This document shows positions 1 through 8,786 of a DNA stretch of 64,000 nucleotides, piece after piece. The DNA is from Chloroflexota bacterium (GTDB lineage: Bacteria > Chloroflexota > UBA11872 > VXOZ01): contig JAPOQA010000054.1 in NCBI GenBank assembly GCA_026710945.1, forward strand, positions 124,001 to 188,000. Direction: 5' to 3'. Within the stretch, counting starts at the first letter, position 1; each line of letters begins with the position of its first letter. A program made the position numbers and the translations under genes. The notes below the pieces were generated by a model. It did no database searches. It was not told the DNA's origin and was given only the letters and a program-made list of their open reading frames with translations.

Positions 1-772
1 GAGTTTCGGCGCCAATGGCACGTGTATGATGCACTAAGACGAGGCGGTTCACTCGCGCTTCTTGAGCGACGCGACCTGCGGAGATCGTCCCCAGATTCGA
101 GTCTCGCTCTTCCTCTCGCACCTGCGAGCGAGCCATATGGCACATGGCCACCATGGTGTCTGCATCTTTGGCTAGCTCGATCAAGCTCCGTCCCGGTCCG
201 GCATCGCCCGTAAAGACGATTGAGCCATCGTTGCTGTTGAGACGGTAAGCCAGCGAATTGAGCCAGGGCTGAACGTGCTTGGTGGCGGCGCAGACAACCT
301 CCCATTCGTCGCTTCGGCACACCTGTCCGGGCCCAACATTCCTTACATCTACCTGGGGCGGCGTGCGCGGCAGCACTCCGCCGCGCTGTTGAAAGCCCTG
401 TACGCTCACCGGATGGTTCATTCTTGCCTTGATATCAGGTGCAAATGCGCCGGTATCGGGGTCAATGAGCCGGGCCGTAAACTGCGCTGTGTCATTCGGG
501 CCATACACTTGTAAATTGGCTACGTTGCCGTAACCCGTATCCCAGCGGGAGAGCAGAAATCCCGGATAGTCTGCAGAGTGATCGTAATGATGATGGGTGA
601 AGAAGAGGTAGCCGATCTCCGCAGGAGCCATTCCCATCTTGAGTAGTTTATAGGTCGTTGCCGGCCCGCAATCGAACATGAAGTTTTCATTGCCTACGCT
701 CGCCACATATGACGAGCCATACTGTGTGGCGCTCAAGCCGGGTGTGCCTGACCCCAATATCATCAATCGCAT
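1..772 (-). CDS. MBL-fold metallo-hydrolase, tRNase Z-like (3' end cut by window)
   Basis: Reading the minus strand from ATG at 772 gives an open frame of 257 codons that runs off the window start. It opens with a beta-strand and glycine turn (MRLMILGSGTPG), then carries the metal motif HHHYDH (HxHxDH type) about 60 residues in, a GDAG aspartate about 210 in, and a VLVHHT segment close to the edge. This order is that of metallo-beta-lactamase-fold hydrolases of the RNase Z/arylsulfatase-like branch. A GGGAGG Shine-Dalgarno lies about 6 bases upstream of ATG 772. The plus-strand frames drawn over this region have no recognisable content and are antisense. The substrate cannot be told from sequence; the last metal-binding His lies at or beyond the edge. 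Confidence 0.85.
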   Translation of the reverse strand, partial: MRLMILGSGTPGLSATQYGSSYVASVGNENFMFDCGPATTYKLLKMGMAPAEIGYLFFTHHHYDHSADYPGFLLSRWDTGYGNVANLQVYGPNDTAQFTARLIDPDTGAFAPDIKARMNHPVSVQGFQQRGGVLPRTPPQVDVRNVGPGQVCRSDEWEVVCAATKHVQPWLNSLAYRLNSNDGSIVFTGDAGPGRSLIELAKDADTMVAMCHMARSQVREEERDSNLGTISAGRVAQEARVNRLVLVHHTRAIGAET

Positions 773-1023
773 TCCAGCCTCCCTGGCAACTCCTGCTTAC
801 TTCCTTGTATGTCGCCCATGTCGCTATACAGCGGTAGGAGAAAACCTACCTTGGCCTGTTGGTTTGAGTCGTGGAATTCATTGGGCCGGAGCGCTGGCAC
901 ATATGTGCAGTCACAACAGGCGAAAAGGAGATACTGTGAGGACGAATTTGTGGAAGGTACCCTTGGCTGGTGATTCTAAGTGGTCCCCGCTTGGAAATGA
1001 GCGCAAAAGGCCAATTCCCTCGG

Positions 1024-3057
1024 TCAGTCCTTCCACCACACAGTCCAGAAGTCGTCCCGCTCGGCGGGAAAGGCAACCCGCGCGGTCACGCCGCCGCTGG
1101 GCACATTTTCAATCTGGAAAGTGCCGGATAACTCGTGACTGACCAGTTGCTCAACGATACTTAGGCCGAGCCCAGCATGCGTCTGCAGAGCAAAGCCTTT
1201 CGGCATCCCTTTCCCGCTGTCCCAAACGTCCACTGCGATCATTTCTTCATCCTGGGTTGCCGAGATTCGGATGCTGCCCTCGGCTCGGTCAGCAAAGCCG
1301 TGCGTAACGGCATTTGAAACCAGCTCGTTGAGAGCAAGTGCGAACAGTGTAGCTTGCTTGGAGCCGAGTTTGATGGGCGCGGGAGCTATCGTGAAGGCAA
1401 TCTTCAAGCTAGGTGGCACGAGGTCGCTCAAAACAATATCCATAATGCGATTGGCAATCTCACCTACCGTCGCCAGGCCAATATCCTCTTCCGAAAAGAG
1501 TTCGTGAACGGCTGCGATGCTTTGGACTCGCCCTGCGCTGAGGGCAAGAAGACCGGCTGCTTCTGAAGACTCTGCCCGTCGCATCTGCAATGAGAGCAGG
1601 GAGGCTACGGTTTGGAGATTGTTCTTTACCCGGTGTTGCATTTCGCGCATGAGCACGGCCTGCGTTTCTAGCGCTCGCTGTGCTTCCTGATAGAGGCGTG
1701 CGTTTTCAATTGCAAGTGCGGCATCGTAGGCAAAGGTTGAAACAAGCTGGATTTGCTCCTCGCTAAACTCACGCCGATCCACGGCGAACACACTAATGCC
1801 GCCGAGCACCCGATCACGAGCGATGAGCGGCACGCAGAACATGGAACGGACACCTTCAGCGGTGAGTTGGGGATACGCGGTGGCCATGTGAGGATCTTCG
1901 AGCAAATCCTCAACTCCCACCGGTGTACTCTCGGCAACGGATTGTCCAATCGCGCCTTCACCCACTTTGACCCGCATAGTCTTGTACTGTTCGCTTAGGT
2001 TGTATCCCGCGATGACAAAAAGATCGTAGGACGTTTCATCCAATTTGAAGATTGCCGCTTTATCAGCGTTCGAAAGCTCCGTGGCGTGGCGTGCAATCAT
2101 GTCGAGCACCTGACTGAGGTCAAGACTTGAACCAATCGAAGCCGAGACCCGCTGCAGTGTTGTGAGCTGGCTCACTTTCTCCCGCAATTTCTCGTCAGTT
2201 TGCTCATAGAGGCGGGCATTCTCAATCGCAATGGCAACATGCCCGCACACAGTCTCAGCGAACCCAATTTCCTCGCTCGAAAATCTTCTAATGTTGCGAG
2301 TCAGCAAACTGAGAACGCCAATGAGCTTGTTTACCGTGTAGAGAATGATGGGAACAGTGAGCATTCCGCGAAAAGGTTTGTCCTCTAGCTCCGGATGATG
2401 AAGGTATCGCGGGTCCTCCCACGCGTTTTCCAGTGCTACGGGCTCGCCGTGCTGCGCCGCCCACCCGGCAACACCTTGCCCAAGATCGAAATGCACGCGT
2501 CCGACTGCATGGGGGTCAAGGCCTGTGGTGGCGCGCAACGTAAGTGAATTCAAGCTCTCATCAAACAGATAGATGCTGCAGTCATCGAGCTTGAGCACGT
2601 CCGTCACTGCCCGCACGGTCAAGTCCAACACTTGCTCGAGGTCTAGCGTGGAGTTAACGACGTTGTTGACCCGCTGGATTGCGGTGAGATGGCCTACCCG
2701 AACCTGCAGTTCTTCCGCCGTGGACACTTCCTGCGCCTGCGAACACTCGTGTAGACGTGCCAACAGTGCGCCATTTACTCTCTGCAAGAAATCGAGCAAC
2801 TTGGATGAGTCGTGCTCTGAATACAGGGCGAATTGGGGAGCGAGCTGTAAAATGCGTCCGCCGATGGTCTGCAATGCATTTGTCACCGCGGCAGGATCTC
2901 GGAGACGATCAATAGAGGAAGCGATATGCAGCGATTCAAACGGGTCCGGCTCTTCGCAAACTATCCGCGCAATTGTGCCCTTCTCTTTGTCGGAGAGCAC
3001 AGATTTGCCATCCAGGAGCCAGCGAACGAGATCACTTGTCCGGTACTGCAATGCCAT
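1024..3057 (-). CDS. GAF-GAF sensor histidine kinase (HisKA_2 type), cytosolic
   Basis: A 677-residue sensor kinase without signal peptide or membrane segment. After about 130 helical N-terminal residues come two GAF domains (roughly 140-290 and 320-470), joined by a coiled linker (IENARLYEQ, repeated as IENARLYQE after the second GAF). A HisKA_2-type dimerisation/phosphoacceptor region follows (MQHRVKNNLQTVASLL, phospho-His in the HRVKNN motif), then a HATPase domain with N-box LNELVSNAVTHG and G boxes DSGKGMP and GLGLS. HisKA_2 kinases sense soluble or redox/light cues through PAS/GAF modules. ATG 3057 is preferred (GGGAAG upstream); an in-frame start at 3126 would add 23 residues. No response regulator is adjacent, so the partner is elsewhere. 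It is transcribed away from the acyl-CoA synthetase gene, with a 235-base divergent spacer. Confidence 0.9.
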   Translation of the reverse strand: MALQYRTSDLVRWLLDGKSVLSDKEKGTIARIVCEEPDPFESLHIASSIDRLRDPAAVTNALQTIGGRILQLAPQFALYSEHDSSKLLDFLQRVNGALLARLHECSQAQEVSTAEELQVRVGHLTAIQRVNNVVNSTLDLEQVLDLTVRAVTDVLKLDDCSIYLFDESLNSLTLRATTGLDPHAVGRVHFDLGQGVAGWAAQHGEPVALENAWEDPRYLHHPELEDKPFRGMLTVPIILYTVNKLIGVLSLLTRNIRRFSSEEIGFAETVCGHVAIAIENARLYEQTDEKLREKVSQLTTLQRVSASIGSSLDLSQVLDMIARHATELSNADKAAIFKLDETSYDLFVIAGYNLSEQYKTMRVKVGEGAIGQSVAESTPVGVEDLLEDPHMATAYPQLTAEGVRSMFCVPLIARDRVLGGISVFAVDRREFSEEQIQLVSTFAYDAALAIENARLYQEAQRALETQAVLMREMQHRVKNNLQTVASLLSLQMRRAESSEAAGLLALSAGRVQSIAAVHELFSEEDIGLATVGEIANRIMDIVLSDLVPPSLKIAFTIAPAPIKLGSKQATLFALALNELVSNAVTHGFADRAEGSIRISATQDEEMIAVDVWDSGKGMPKGFALQTHAGLGLSIVEQLVSHELSGTFQIENVPSGGVTARVAFPAERDDFWTVWWKD

Positions 3058-3291
3058 TTCACGCTTCCCAAAGATGGTAAGCAACTTCAAAACGAACACA
3101 TCTGAAAAAGCCCGCGAACAACTCAAGCGGCGGGAATGAGCACTGGTTAAATGCCACTCGTGATCGTAGAGGGCAGGCGGTCAACGTCACTGAAACACCC
3201 AAATCTGATACTATCATGCCAGTGCGTGGCAGGGGTGTCACGCACGTACTGCGGCAAGTCTGCCATCTTCCACAACGTTGTCGAGGGATGT

Positions 3292-5250
3292 ATGTCGGAT
3301 CGAGGCTTTGCCTGGGAACCGTATGGTGACTATCTCGCACGCTCCCGTGTACGAGAGTTTATGGACTGCCATGGCATCCCGACGTGGCAGGAGCTCATTG
3401 CACGCTCGCAGCGGGACATTGCGTGGTTCTGGGACGCAGCATTGAATCATCTTGGCGTCGAGTGGACAACACCCTATGAAACTGTATACGACGATTCCAA
3501 CGGCATGCCGTGGACTCAGTGGTTTCCAGGCGGCACCCTGAACGTTACCCACAATTGCATAGATCGGCATGTCCGGGACCAACGTGGAACGGAGACGGCG
3601 CTCGTATGGGAAAGCGATGCCGGCGAATCTCGAGTTCTTACGTACCAGGAACTTCACGAAAGTGTGTGCCAGGTGGCGGCTGCCATGCGGAGCATGGGCA
3701 TCGAGTCGGGCGACGTGGTCGGTTTGTGTGCACCGGTCTCGCCAGAATCTGTGTCCGTCATGTTTGCCGCCATGAAAATCGGTGCAGTCTGCATGCAAAT
3801 CGCCGCGCGGGCGGTGCCGCAGGACGTCGCAGAGTCTCTCAATCGCGGACGCGCCAAGCTTCTCTTTATGGTCGATGCATATCCACGCGCCGGAAAGTGG
3901 ACCGACTGTCGGCCGACGCTTCGCGCCGTAGCACAAGACGTGCCTACGCTCGAACACGTCGTGTTGATCCGAAGACTCGACACACCCAGCAAGTTGGCGG
4001 AGGACGTGCTTCGGTGGCCGGACTTTGTCGCCTTAGGGAAGCGTCAACCGGTCTGTGCGGCTGTGCCGGTAGATTCCGAGCATCCAAACCTCATCCTTTT
4101 CACCTCCGGCACGACCGGCAAGTCGAAGGCCATCGTGCACACCCACGGCGGGTCGCTGGCTCAGATCACGAAAGAGGTAGGCTATGCCTTCGACTGCCAA
4201 AGTGATGATCGCTTCTTTTGGTTTACGAATTTTGGCTGGATGATGGCGCCATGGGAACTCATTGGCGTGCTCTTCTTCGGCGGCACGGTAGTGCTCTATG
4301 AAGGCACGCACGTCTACCCGACGCCCCACCGGCTCTTTGAATTGATAGAGAGGCATCGCATCACGATCTTTGGTCTGGTACCGACCGCAATCCGTCATCT
4401 TGCCGCCGTCAACGAAGACTTCACCATCCATGATAGGTCGACTTTGCGTATCCTCGGGTCGACCGGAGAGATTCTAGATAACCAGGCGTGGTCTTGGTAT
4501 TTCAGCATCTTCGGTGAGGGCCGTTGCCCACTTATGAACATTTCCGGGGGCACCGAAGTGATCGGCTGCCTGCTGTCGCCGCTGCCGATAATGCCGCTAA
4601 AGCCCGGGACCTTGGGCGGAGCAGGGCTGGGCATGGATCTGGCGATCGTAGACGACGAGGGTCGTCCGGTTTCCGGTGGGCCGGGCAACCTTGCGTGCCG
4701 ACAGCCGTTTCCGTCCATGACGCGTGGTTTCCTTGGGGAACCGGAACGATACCTCGAAACTTACTTCTCACGCGGCAACGACTTGTGGCTCCATGCCGAC
4801 CGTGTCGAGGTCGATGCCGATGGTATGTGGTACATTCTCGGTCGCAGCGATGACCTCATAATCCGCGGCAGCATCAACCATGATCCCGGCAAGATCGAGC
4901 AGGCTTTGCTTGCTTACCCTTCTTTCCCGCGTGTGATCGAGGCGGCAGCCATCGGTCCGCACGACGATAAACTTGGTCAGCGCATTGTTTGCTTTGTGGT
5001 GCTCGAACGCCCCCTCGGTGCGATTGAACCGGTGGCTTTCGCGCAGGACTTGTGGGAGCATGTGGGCGTCGCATATGACATTGCCGGCAGACCGGACGAG
5101 ATATATGTGGTTGACGCCCTGCCGAGGAACTTGGCGGCAAAGACTCCGCGCGGATTGATCAAGCGAGCATACGAAGGGGAGCCCTTGGGAGACCTGTCCA
5201 AGATCGACAATCTGCAGGCGCTCGTAGCAATTCAATCAAGACATAACTAG
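3292..5250 (+). CDS. Acyl-CoA synthetase of the AcsA/acetoacetyl-CoA synthetase family
   Basis: A 652-residue AMP-forming synthetase that activates a carboxylic acid with ATP and CoA. The N-terminus matches the acetyl-CoA synthetase-type N-domain. The ATP loop is LFTSGTTGKSKAIVH at about residue 270. The C-terminal subdomain follows with GRSDDLIIRGSINHDPGKIE, and AAKTPRGLIKR near the end supplies the probable adenylate-forming Lys. ATG 3292 (MSDRGFAW) has GAGGG just upstream; the longer frame from 3151 adds a sequence unlike the family. Length fits acetyl-, propionyl- or acetoacetyl-CoA synthetases; the acyl specificity cannot be read. It sits 14 bases upstream of a hydroxyacyl-CoA dehydrogenase in the same direction, so the pair probably feeds an activated (hydroxy)acid into beta-oxidation-like steps. 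Confidence 0.87.
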   Translation: MSDRGFAWEPYGDYLARSRVREFMDCHGIPTWQELIARSQRDIAWFWDAALNHLGVEWTTPYETVYDDSNGMPWTQWFPGGTLNVTHNCIDRHVRDQRGTETALVWESDAGESRVLTYQELHESVCQVAAAMRSMGIESGDVVGLCAPVSPESVSVMFAAMKIGAVCMQIAARAVPQDVAESLNRGRAKLLFMVDAYPRAGKWTDCRPTLRAVAQDVPTLEHVVLIRRLDTPSKLAEDVLRWPDFVALGKRQPVCAAVPVDSEHPNLILFTSGTTGKSKAIVHTHGGSLAQITKEVGYAFDCQSDDRFFWFTNFGWMMAPWELIGVLFFGGTVVLYEGTHVYPTPHRLFELIERHRITIFGLVPTAIRHLAAVNEDFTIHDRSTLRILGSTGEILDNQAWSWYFSIFGEGRCPLMNISGGTEVIGCLLSPLPIMPLKPGTLGGAGLGMDLAIVDDEGRPVSGGPGNLACRQPFPSMTRGFLGEPERYLETYFSRGNDLWLHADRVEVDADGMWYILGRSDDLIIRGSINHDPGKIEQALLAYPSFPRVIEAAAIGPHDDKLGQRIVCFVVLERPLGAIEPVAFAQDLWEHVGVAYDIAGRPDEIYVVDALPRNLAAKTPRGLIKRAYEGEPLGDLSKIDNLQALVAIQSRHN

Positions 5251-5264
5251 AGGAGAACTGGGGA

Positions 5265-6230
5265 GTGCAAGCTGACGCAATTCGCAGGGCAACCGTGGTT
5301 GGCGCCGGTCTCATGGGCGCCGACATCGCCGTGGTCCTCTCAATGGCAAGTATTGCCGTAACGCTCGTAGACATATGTGAAAGCCAATTAGAGCTTGCAC
5401 AAGCGCGCATGCGTGCAAGCATGGATTCGCTCGTTCAATGCCATCTGGCGACACAAGCACAAGCCGAGGAGGCGCTCCGCATAGTAAGCGGGACAACCAA
5501 CCGGGCAACTGCGGTGGAGCACACGGAATTCGTCGTCGAGTCTGTGCCGGAAGACCTTTCACTGAAGCAAGAGATCTTTGCCGCATTGGATGCTGAAGCG
5601 CCGCCAGAGGCGATTTTGACCAGCAACACGTCTTCCCTGTCGATCACAGCGATGGCTGCCGCTACGGGACGCCCGGAGCGTGTGGTTGGCAGCCACTTCA
5701 TCTTGCCAGGGACAGTGCTTCCGCTGGTGGAAGTCGTTCGCGGCGACCAGACGAATGACGACACGATGCAGACAACCTACGGCCTGTGGCAACGCGCAGG
5801 AAAGCAGCCGGTAATGGTGCAGAAAGACATACCAGGGTTTATACACAACCGGCTGCAGCACGCGCTGAGCCGTGAAGCAGTATCACTTTGGGCGAGTGGG
5901 GTGGCCTCTGCAGAGGAGATCGACGCGGTTGTCGTCAACGGCTTTGGTCTGCGCCTGGGTCGGGTCGGGCCGCTAGCGCAGCGAGACTTGGGCGGCATGC
6001 TGATGAATGTCGCAATTGCCGCCGCTCTCTACCCTTCGCTCAGCACGCTCGATGACGCGCCACAGGCCATGAAAGAGCTTGTTGCGCAAGGAGCACTAGG
6101 ATTGGAGTCAGGACGCGGCTTCCATGACTGGAGCGGGACCGATCCTCAAGCTAAGCGTCGCGACGTTGAGCGCGCGCTGTTGGCAGACATCCTGCACCGC
6201 CAACGTACTCTGGGCGACACTGATCGTTAG
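5265..6230 (+). CDS. 3-hydroxyacyl-CoA dehydrogenase family protein (L-carnitine/L-gulonate dehydrogenase-like)
   Basis: A 321-residue NAD-dependent dehydrogenase starting at GTG 5265, with AGGAG about 10 bases upstream. The Rossmann fingerprint VVGAGLMG is at residues 11-18 and DI closes beta-2. The catalytic segment reads NTSSLSITAMA followed by GSHFILPG, where classical 3-hydroxybutyryl-CoA dehydrogenases have a HFFNP-type sequence. The C-domain entry DIPGFIHNRLQ is clear. At 321 residues with the altered HF-LP motif it is closer in plan to L-carnitine dehydrogenase or lambda-crystallin/L-gulonate dehydrogenase than to the 280-residue acyl-CoA enzymes. Coupling to the preceding synthetase favours an acyl-CoA or activated hydroxyacid substrate. 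Confidence 0.8.
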   Translation: MQADAIRRATVVGAGLMGADIAVVLSMASIAVTLVDICESQLELAQARMRASMDSLVQCHLATQAQAEEALRIVSGTTNRATAVEHTEFVVESVPEDLSLKQEIFAALDAEAPPEAILTSNTSSLSITAMAAATGRPERVVGSHFILPGTVLPLVEVVRGDQTNDDTMQTTYGLWQRAGKQPVMVQKDIPGFIHNRLQHALSREAVSLWASGVASAEEIDAVVVNGFGLRLGRVGPLAQRDLGGMLMNVAIAAALYPSLSTLDDAPQAMKELVAQGALGLESGRGFHDWSGTDPQAKRRDVERALLADILHRQRTLGDTDR

Positions 6231-6392
6231 CCTGCCCACAAATATGTGCCTGTTGCCCACCTGATGGCCGAGTCGCTTCCGAGTGAAACGACTATCCTCC
6301 TGCCGCAAACTGAAAGTCACCGAATCAATTTGCCTGTCGCAAACTCAGGTCAATAGAACGACAGGCCGACACATTTCGGTAAATGCGCAGGT

Positions 6393-7571
6393 CTATGCAT
6401 CGTCGAGCGCGGCGACGCCTGGGAGTGTTCGTCCCTCTAAGAACTCAAGCGTAGCACCGCCCCCGGTGGACACATGAGTAATCTTGGCTGCCACGCCGCA
6501 CGCCTCAATCGCAGCTACCGTTTCGCCTCCCCCAACAATGGACACCGCCTGGGATTTTGCGAGTGCGCGGGCTATGGCAAAGGTGCTGCCGGCGAAGCGT
6601 TCTTGCTCGAAGAGGCCGAGCGGCCCATTCCAAAGCACTGTCCGCGCTGATGCCAGGACAGCTTCAATCGCCTTCACAGTCTCCGGGCCGAGGTCGCCAA
6701 TCATTGCGTCCGGGGGTACGTTTGCAATGTTGACAATGTAAGTCGCCCCCGTGGAATTGCTTATGTTTCCGGTCACGGCATCGGTGGGCAATAGCACATC
6801 CACGCCGGATTCTTCTGCGTGCTGCAGGAACTCTTCGGCCACCGAAAGCTGCGCATCCTCGACCAGGCTCTTCCCGACCGCCTTGCCTTGGGCTTTGAGG
6901 AGTGTATTTGCGATGCCGCCGCCGGCTATGAGGACGTCGATGCTGGGCAAGAGGTGCGTGAGCACGCCAATCTTCGTCGAGATTTTGGCGCCGCCGATCA
7001 GTGCAGCGAAGGGCCTTTCCGGTGACTGCAGCAACTGAGCAAGCGTGGAAATCTCTTGTTCCATAAGCAGTCCGGCTACGCTTGGCAGAAACTCGGTCAC
7101 CCCTACCGTTGAAGCATGGGCGCGGTGGGCGGCGCCAAAGGCGTCGTTTACGAATACATCGGCGAGTGATGCCAATTGCCATGCAAATCCCGGGTCGTTT
7201 TCTTCTTCCTCCGCGTGAAAGCGTACGTTCTCCAAGAGCAGCACGCCTCCCGGTTGCAATGCCTTTACGGCTGCTTGTGCTGCCGGGCCGACACAGTCGG
7301 GAGGAGAGTGAACCGGAATGTCTAGCAGATCTGAAAGGCGCGCGGCAACCGGTGCCAATCGAAGTGTGTCTACTGTTACACCTTTTGGCCGACCCAGATG
7401 GGAAACGAGGACTGTCTTGGCCCCGCGCTCACGCAGAAGGTCTATTGTGGGCACTGTTGCGCGCAGCCGTGTGTCGTCGGCAACGGTCCCTTGTGCTAAG
7501 GGCACGTTGAAGTCTACACGTACCAACACTGTCTTGTTTGCTACGTCAATGTCGCAAACTGTCTTCTTCAT
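6393..7571 (-). CDS. pgk: Phosphoglycerate kinase
   Basis: A 392-residue phosphoglycerate kinase (1,3-bisphosphoglycerate + ADP to 3-phosphoglycerate + ATP), full family length. N-terminal substrate motif RVDFNVPL is at about residue 17 and HLGRPKG at about 58. The nucleotide domain carries GGAKISTKIG, and the C-terminal hinge/glycine region GGGETVAAI and STGGGATLE is intact. ATG 7571 is supported by AGGAAGAG upstream; the longer open frame has no homologous N-terminus. It lies downstream of gapA in the same direction with a terminator hairpin between them, so it may have its own promoter. It converges with the dehydrogenase gene ending at 6230. Confidence 0.97.
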   Translation of the reverse strand: MKKTVCDIDVANKTVLVRVDFNVPLAQGTVADDTRLRATVPTIDLLRERGAKTVLVSHLGRPKGVTVDTLRLAPVAARLSDLLDIPVHSPPDCVGPAAQAAVKALQPGGVLLLENVRFHAEEEENDPGFAWQLASLADVFVNDAFGAAHRAHASTVGVTEFLPSVAGLLMEQEISTLAQLLQSPERPFAALIGGAKISTKIGVLTHLLPSIDVLIAGGGIANTLLKAQGKAVGKSLVEDAQLSVAEEFLQHAEESGVDVLLPTDAVTGNISNSTGATYIVNIANVPPDAMIGDLGPETVKAIEAVLASARTVLWNGPLGLFEQERFAGSTFAIARALAKSQAVSIVGGGETVAAIEACGVAAKITHVSTGGGATLEFLEGRTLPGVAALDDA

Positions 7572-7620
7572 CAATGCTCTTCCTGAGGAGCGAAGTGGCG
7601 TACTTTGTGCGTAATTTACA

Positions 7621-7650
7621 TAAAAGAAACCGTGGGTGCACAACCCACGG
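7621..7650 (-). terminator. Rho-independent terminator after gapA
   Basis: Stem 7630-7637 (ccgtgggt) pairs with 7643-7650 (acccacgg) around a 5-base loop. On the minus strand the hairpin is followed by TTTCTTTT. It lies 42 bases past the gapA stop and before the pgk start, so gapA transcription is at least partly stopped here. Confidence 0.8.
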
Positions 7651-7692
7651 CCCTTTCATCGAAGCCAGCACGTCAGTCTATCTTCGGGACAA

Positions 7693-8712
7693 TTAGACAG
7701 CCGCCTCTTGGGGGATTGTTTGAGCGACGCGGGCGGTTAAGTCGGCAATGCGGCACGCATAACCCCACTCGTTATCGTACCAGGAGAGCACTTTCACCAG
7801 CTTGCCGGAAACCTGGGTTGACGGTAAGTCTATAATCGAACTCCGGGAGTCTCCCTTGTAGTCCATACTGACAAGCTCTTCGCTAGAGCATCCAAGTATA
7901 CCGTTCAAGCTTCCTTGGGCGGCTGCCTCGAACGCGTCATTCACGTCTTCAACCGTCACGTCATCGGCAACTTCGCACGTGAAATCAACGACGGATACGG
8001 TGGGCGTCGGCACACGAAGTGCAAACCCGTCGAGCTTGCCCTTAAGATCGGGAATCACTTGCACTACAGCCCTTGCCGCTCCCGTAGTTGTGGGGATGAT
8101 GTTGAGTGCAGCGGCGCGCGCTCGGCGCATGTCGCTCTGTTCAAGGTCGAGAATGCGCTGGTCGTTGGTATACGAGTGGATCGTGTTCATGAGCCCTTGT
8201 CGGATGGTGAACGCATCGTGAAGGACTTTGACCACGGGCGCGAGGCAATTCGTCGTGCAGGAAGCATTGGATACGATGTGGTGTTCAGCCGGATCGTAGG
8301 CTTCATCATTTACGCCCAGGACCAGTGTCACGTCTTCTTCCTTGGCCGGGGCCGAAATGATCACTTTCTTTGCTCCCGCCGCTAGATGCTTTGCGGCAGA
8401 AGCGCGATCGGTGCCGACACCTGTTGCCTCGATGACAACATCGACGTCCAAGTCACCCCACGGCAGAGCAGTCCAGTCACGTTGCGAAAGGGCGTGAAGG
8501 TGCCGCCCGTCGATTGTTAGACCTTGGTCGCTTGCGTCAATCTCGCCGTTGAAGCGTCCGTAGTTACTGTCGTACTTGAAGAGATGCGCGTTAGTCTCCG
8601 CGCTTGCAAGGTCGTTCACCGCAACTGGGTCTAAGTCCGGCGCCCGCTCCAAAATTGCCCGCAGAGCCAGTCTACCTATGCGACCAAATCCGTTGATAGC
8701 CACTCGTGCCAT
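7693..8712 (-). CDS. gapA: Glyceraldehyde-3-phosphate dehydrogenase, type I
   Basis: A 339-residue phosphorylating GAPDH. The Rossmann start MARVAINGFGRIGR is at residue 1, the catalytic Cys is in SNASCTTNCLAP, and the activating His is in the HSYTNDQR segment. The C-terminus SWYDNEWGYACR is canonical. ATG 8712 gives the family N-terminus; a longer frame to 8754 adds 14 unrelated residues. A GAGAGGGG stretch lies about 12 bases upstream, slightly far. It sits between yvcK and pgk on the same strand, so three genes of triose-phosphate flux and its control are neighbours. Confidence 0.96.
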   Translation of the reverse strand: MARVAINGFGRIGRLALRAILERAPDLDPVAVNDLASAETNAHLFKYDSNYGRFNGEIDASDQGLTIDGRHLHALSQRDWTALPWGDLDVDVVIEATGVGTDRASAAKHLAAGAKKVIISAPAKEEDVTLVLGVNDEAYDPAEHHIVSNASCTTNCLAPVVKVLHDAFTIRQGLMNTIHSYTNDQRILDLEQSDMRRARAAALNIIPTTTGAARAVVQVIPDLKGKLDGFALRVPTPTVSVVDFTCEVADDVTVEDVNDAFEAAAQGSLNGILGCSSEELVSMDYKGDSRSSIIDLPSTQVSGKLVKVLSWYDNEWGYACRIADLTARVAQTIPQEAAV

Positions 8713-8786
8713 AAGTACGTTATTCCCCTCTCCGCTCCCGGGTGTATTAGCCATAGGGCGCGCGAAACGTATGTCTGTATCTCCTG

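Noticed and set aside
678-1142. 154-codon plus-strand frame
   Set aside because: Overlaps the MBL-fold gene start and the kinase end on the other strand; low-complexity basic tail and no family resemblance.
3238-3957. 239-codon minus-strand frame
   Set aside because: Lies wholly antisense to the acyl-CoA synthetase coding region; composition is that of a shadow frame.
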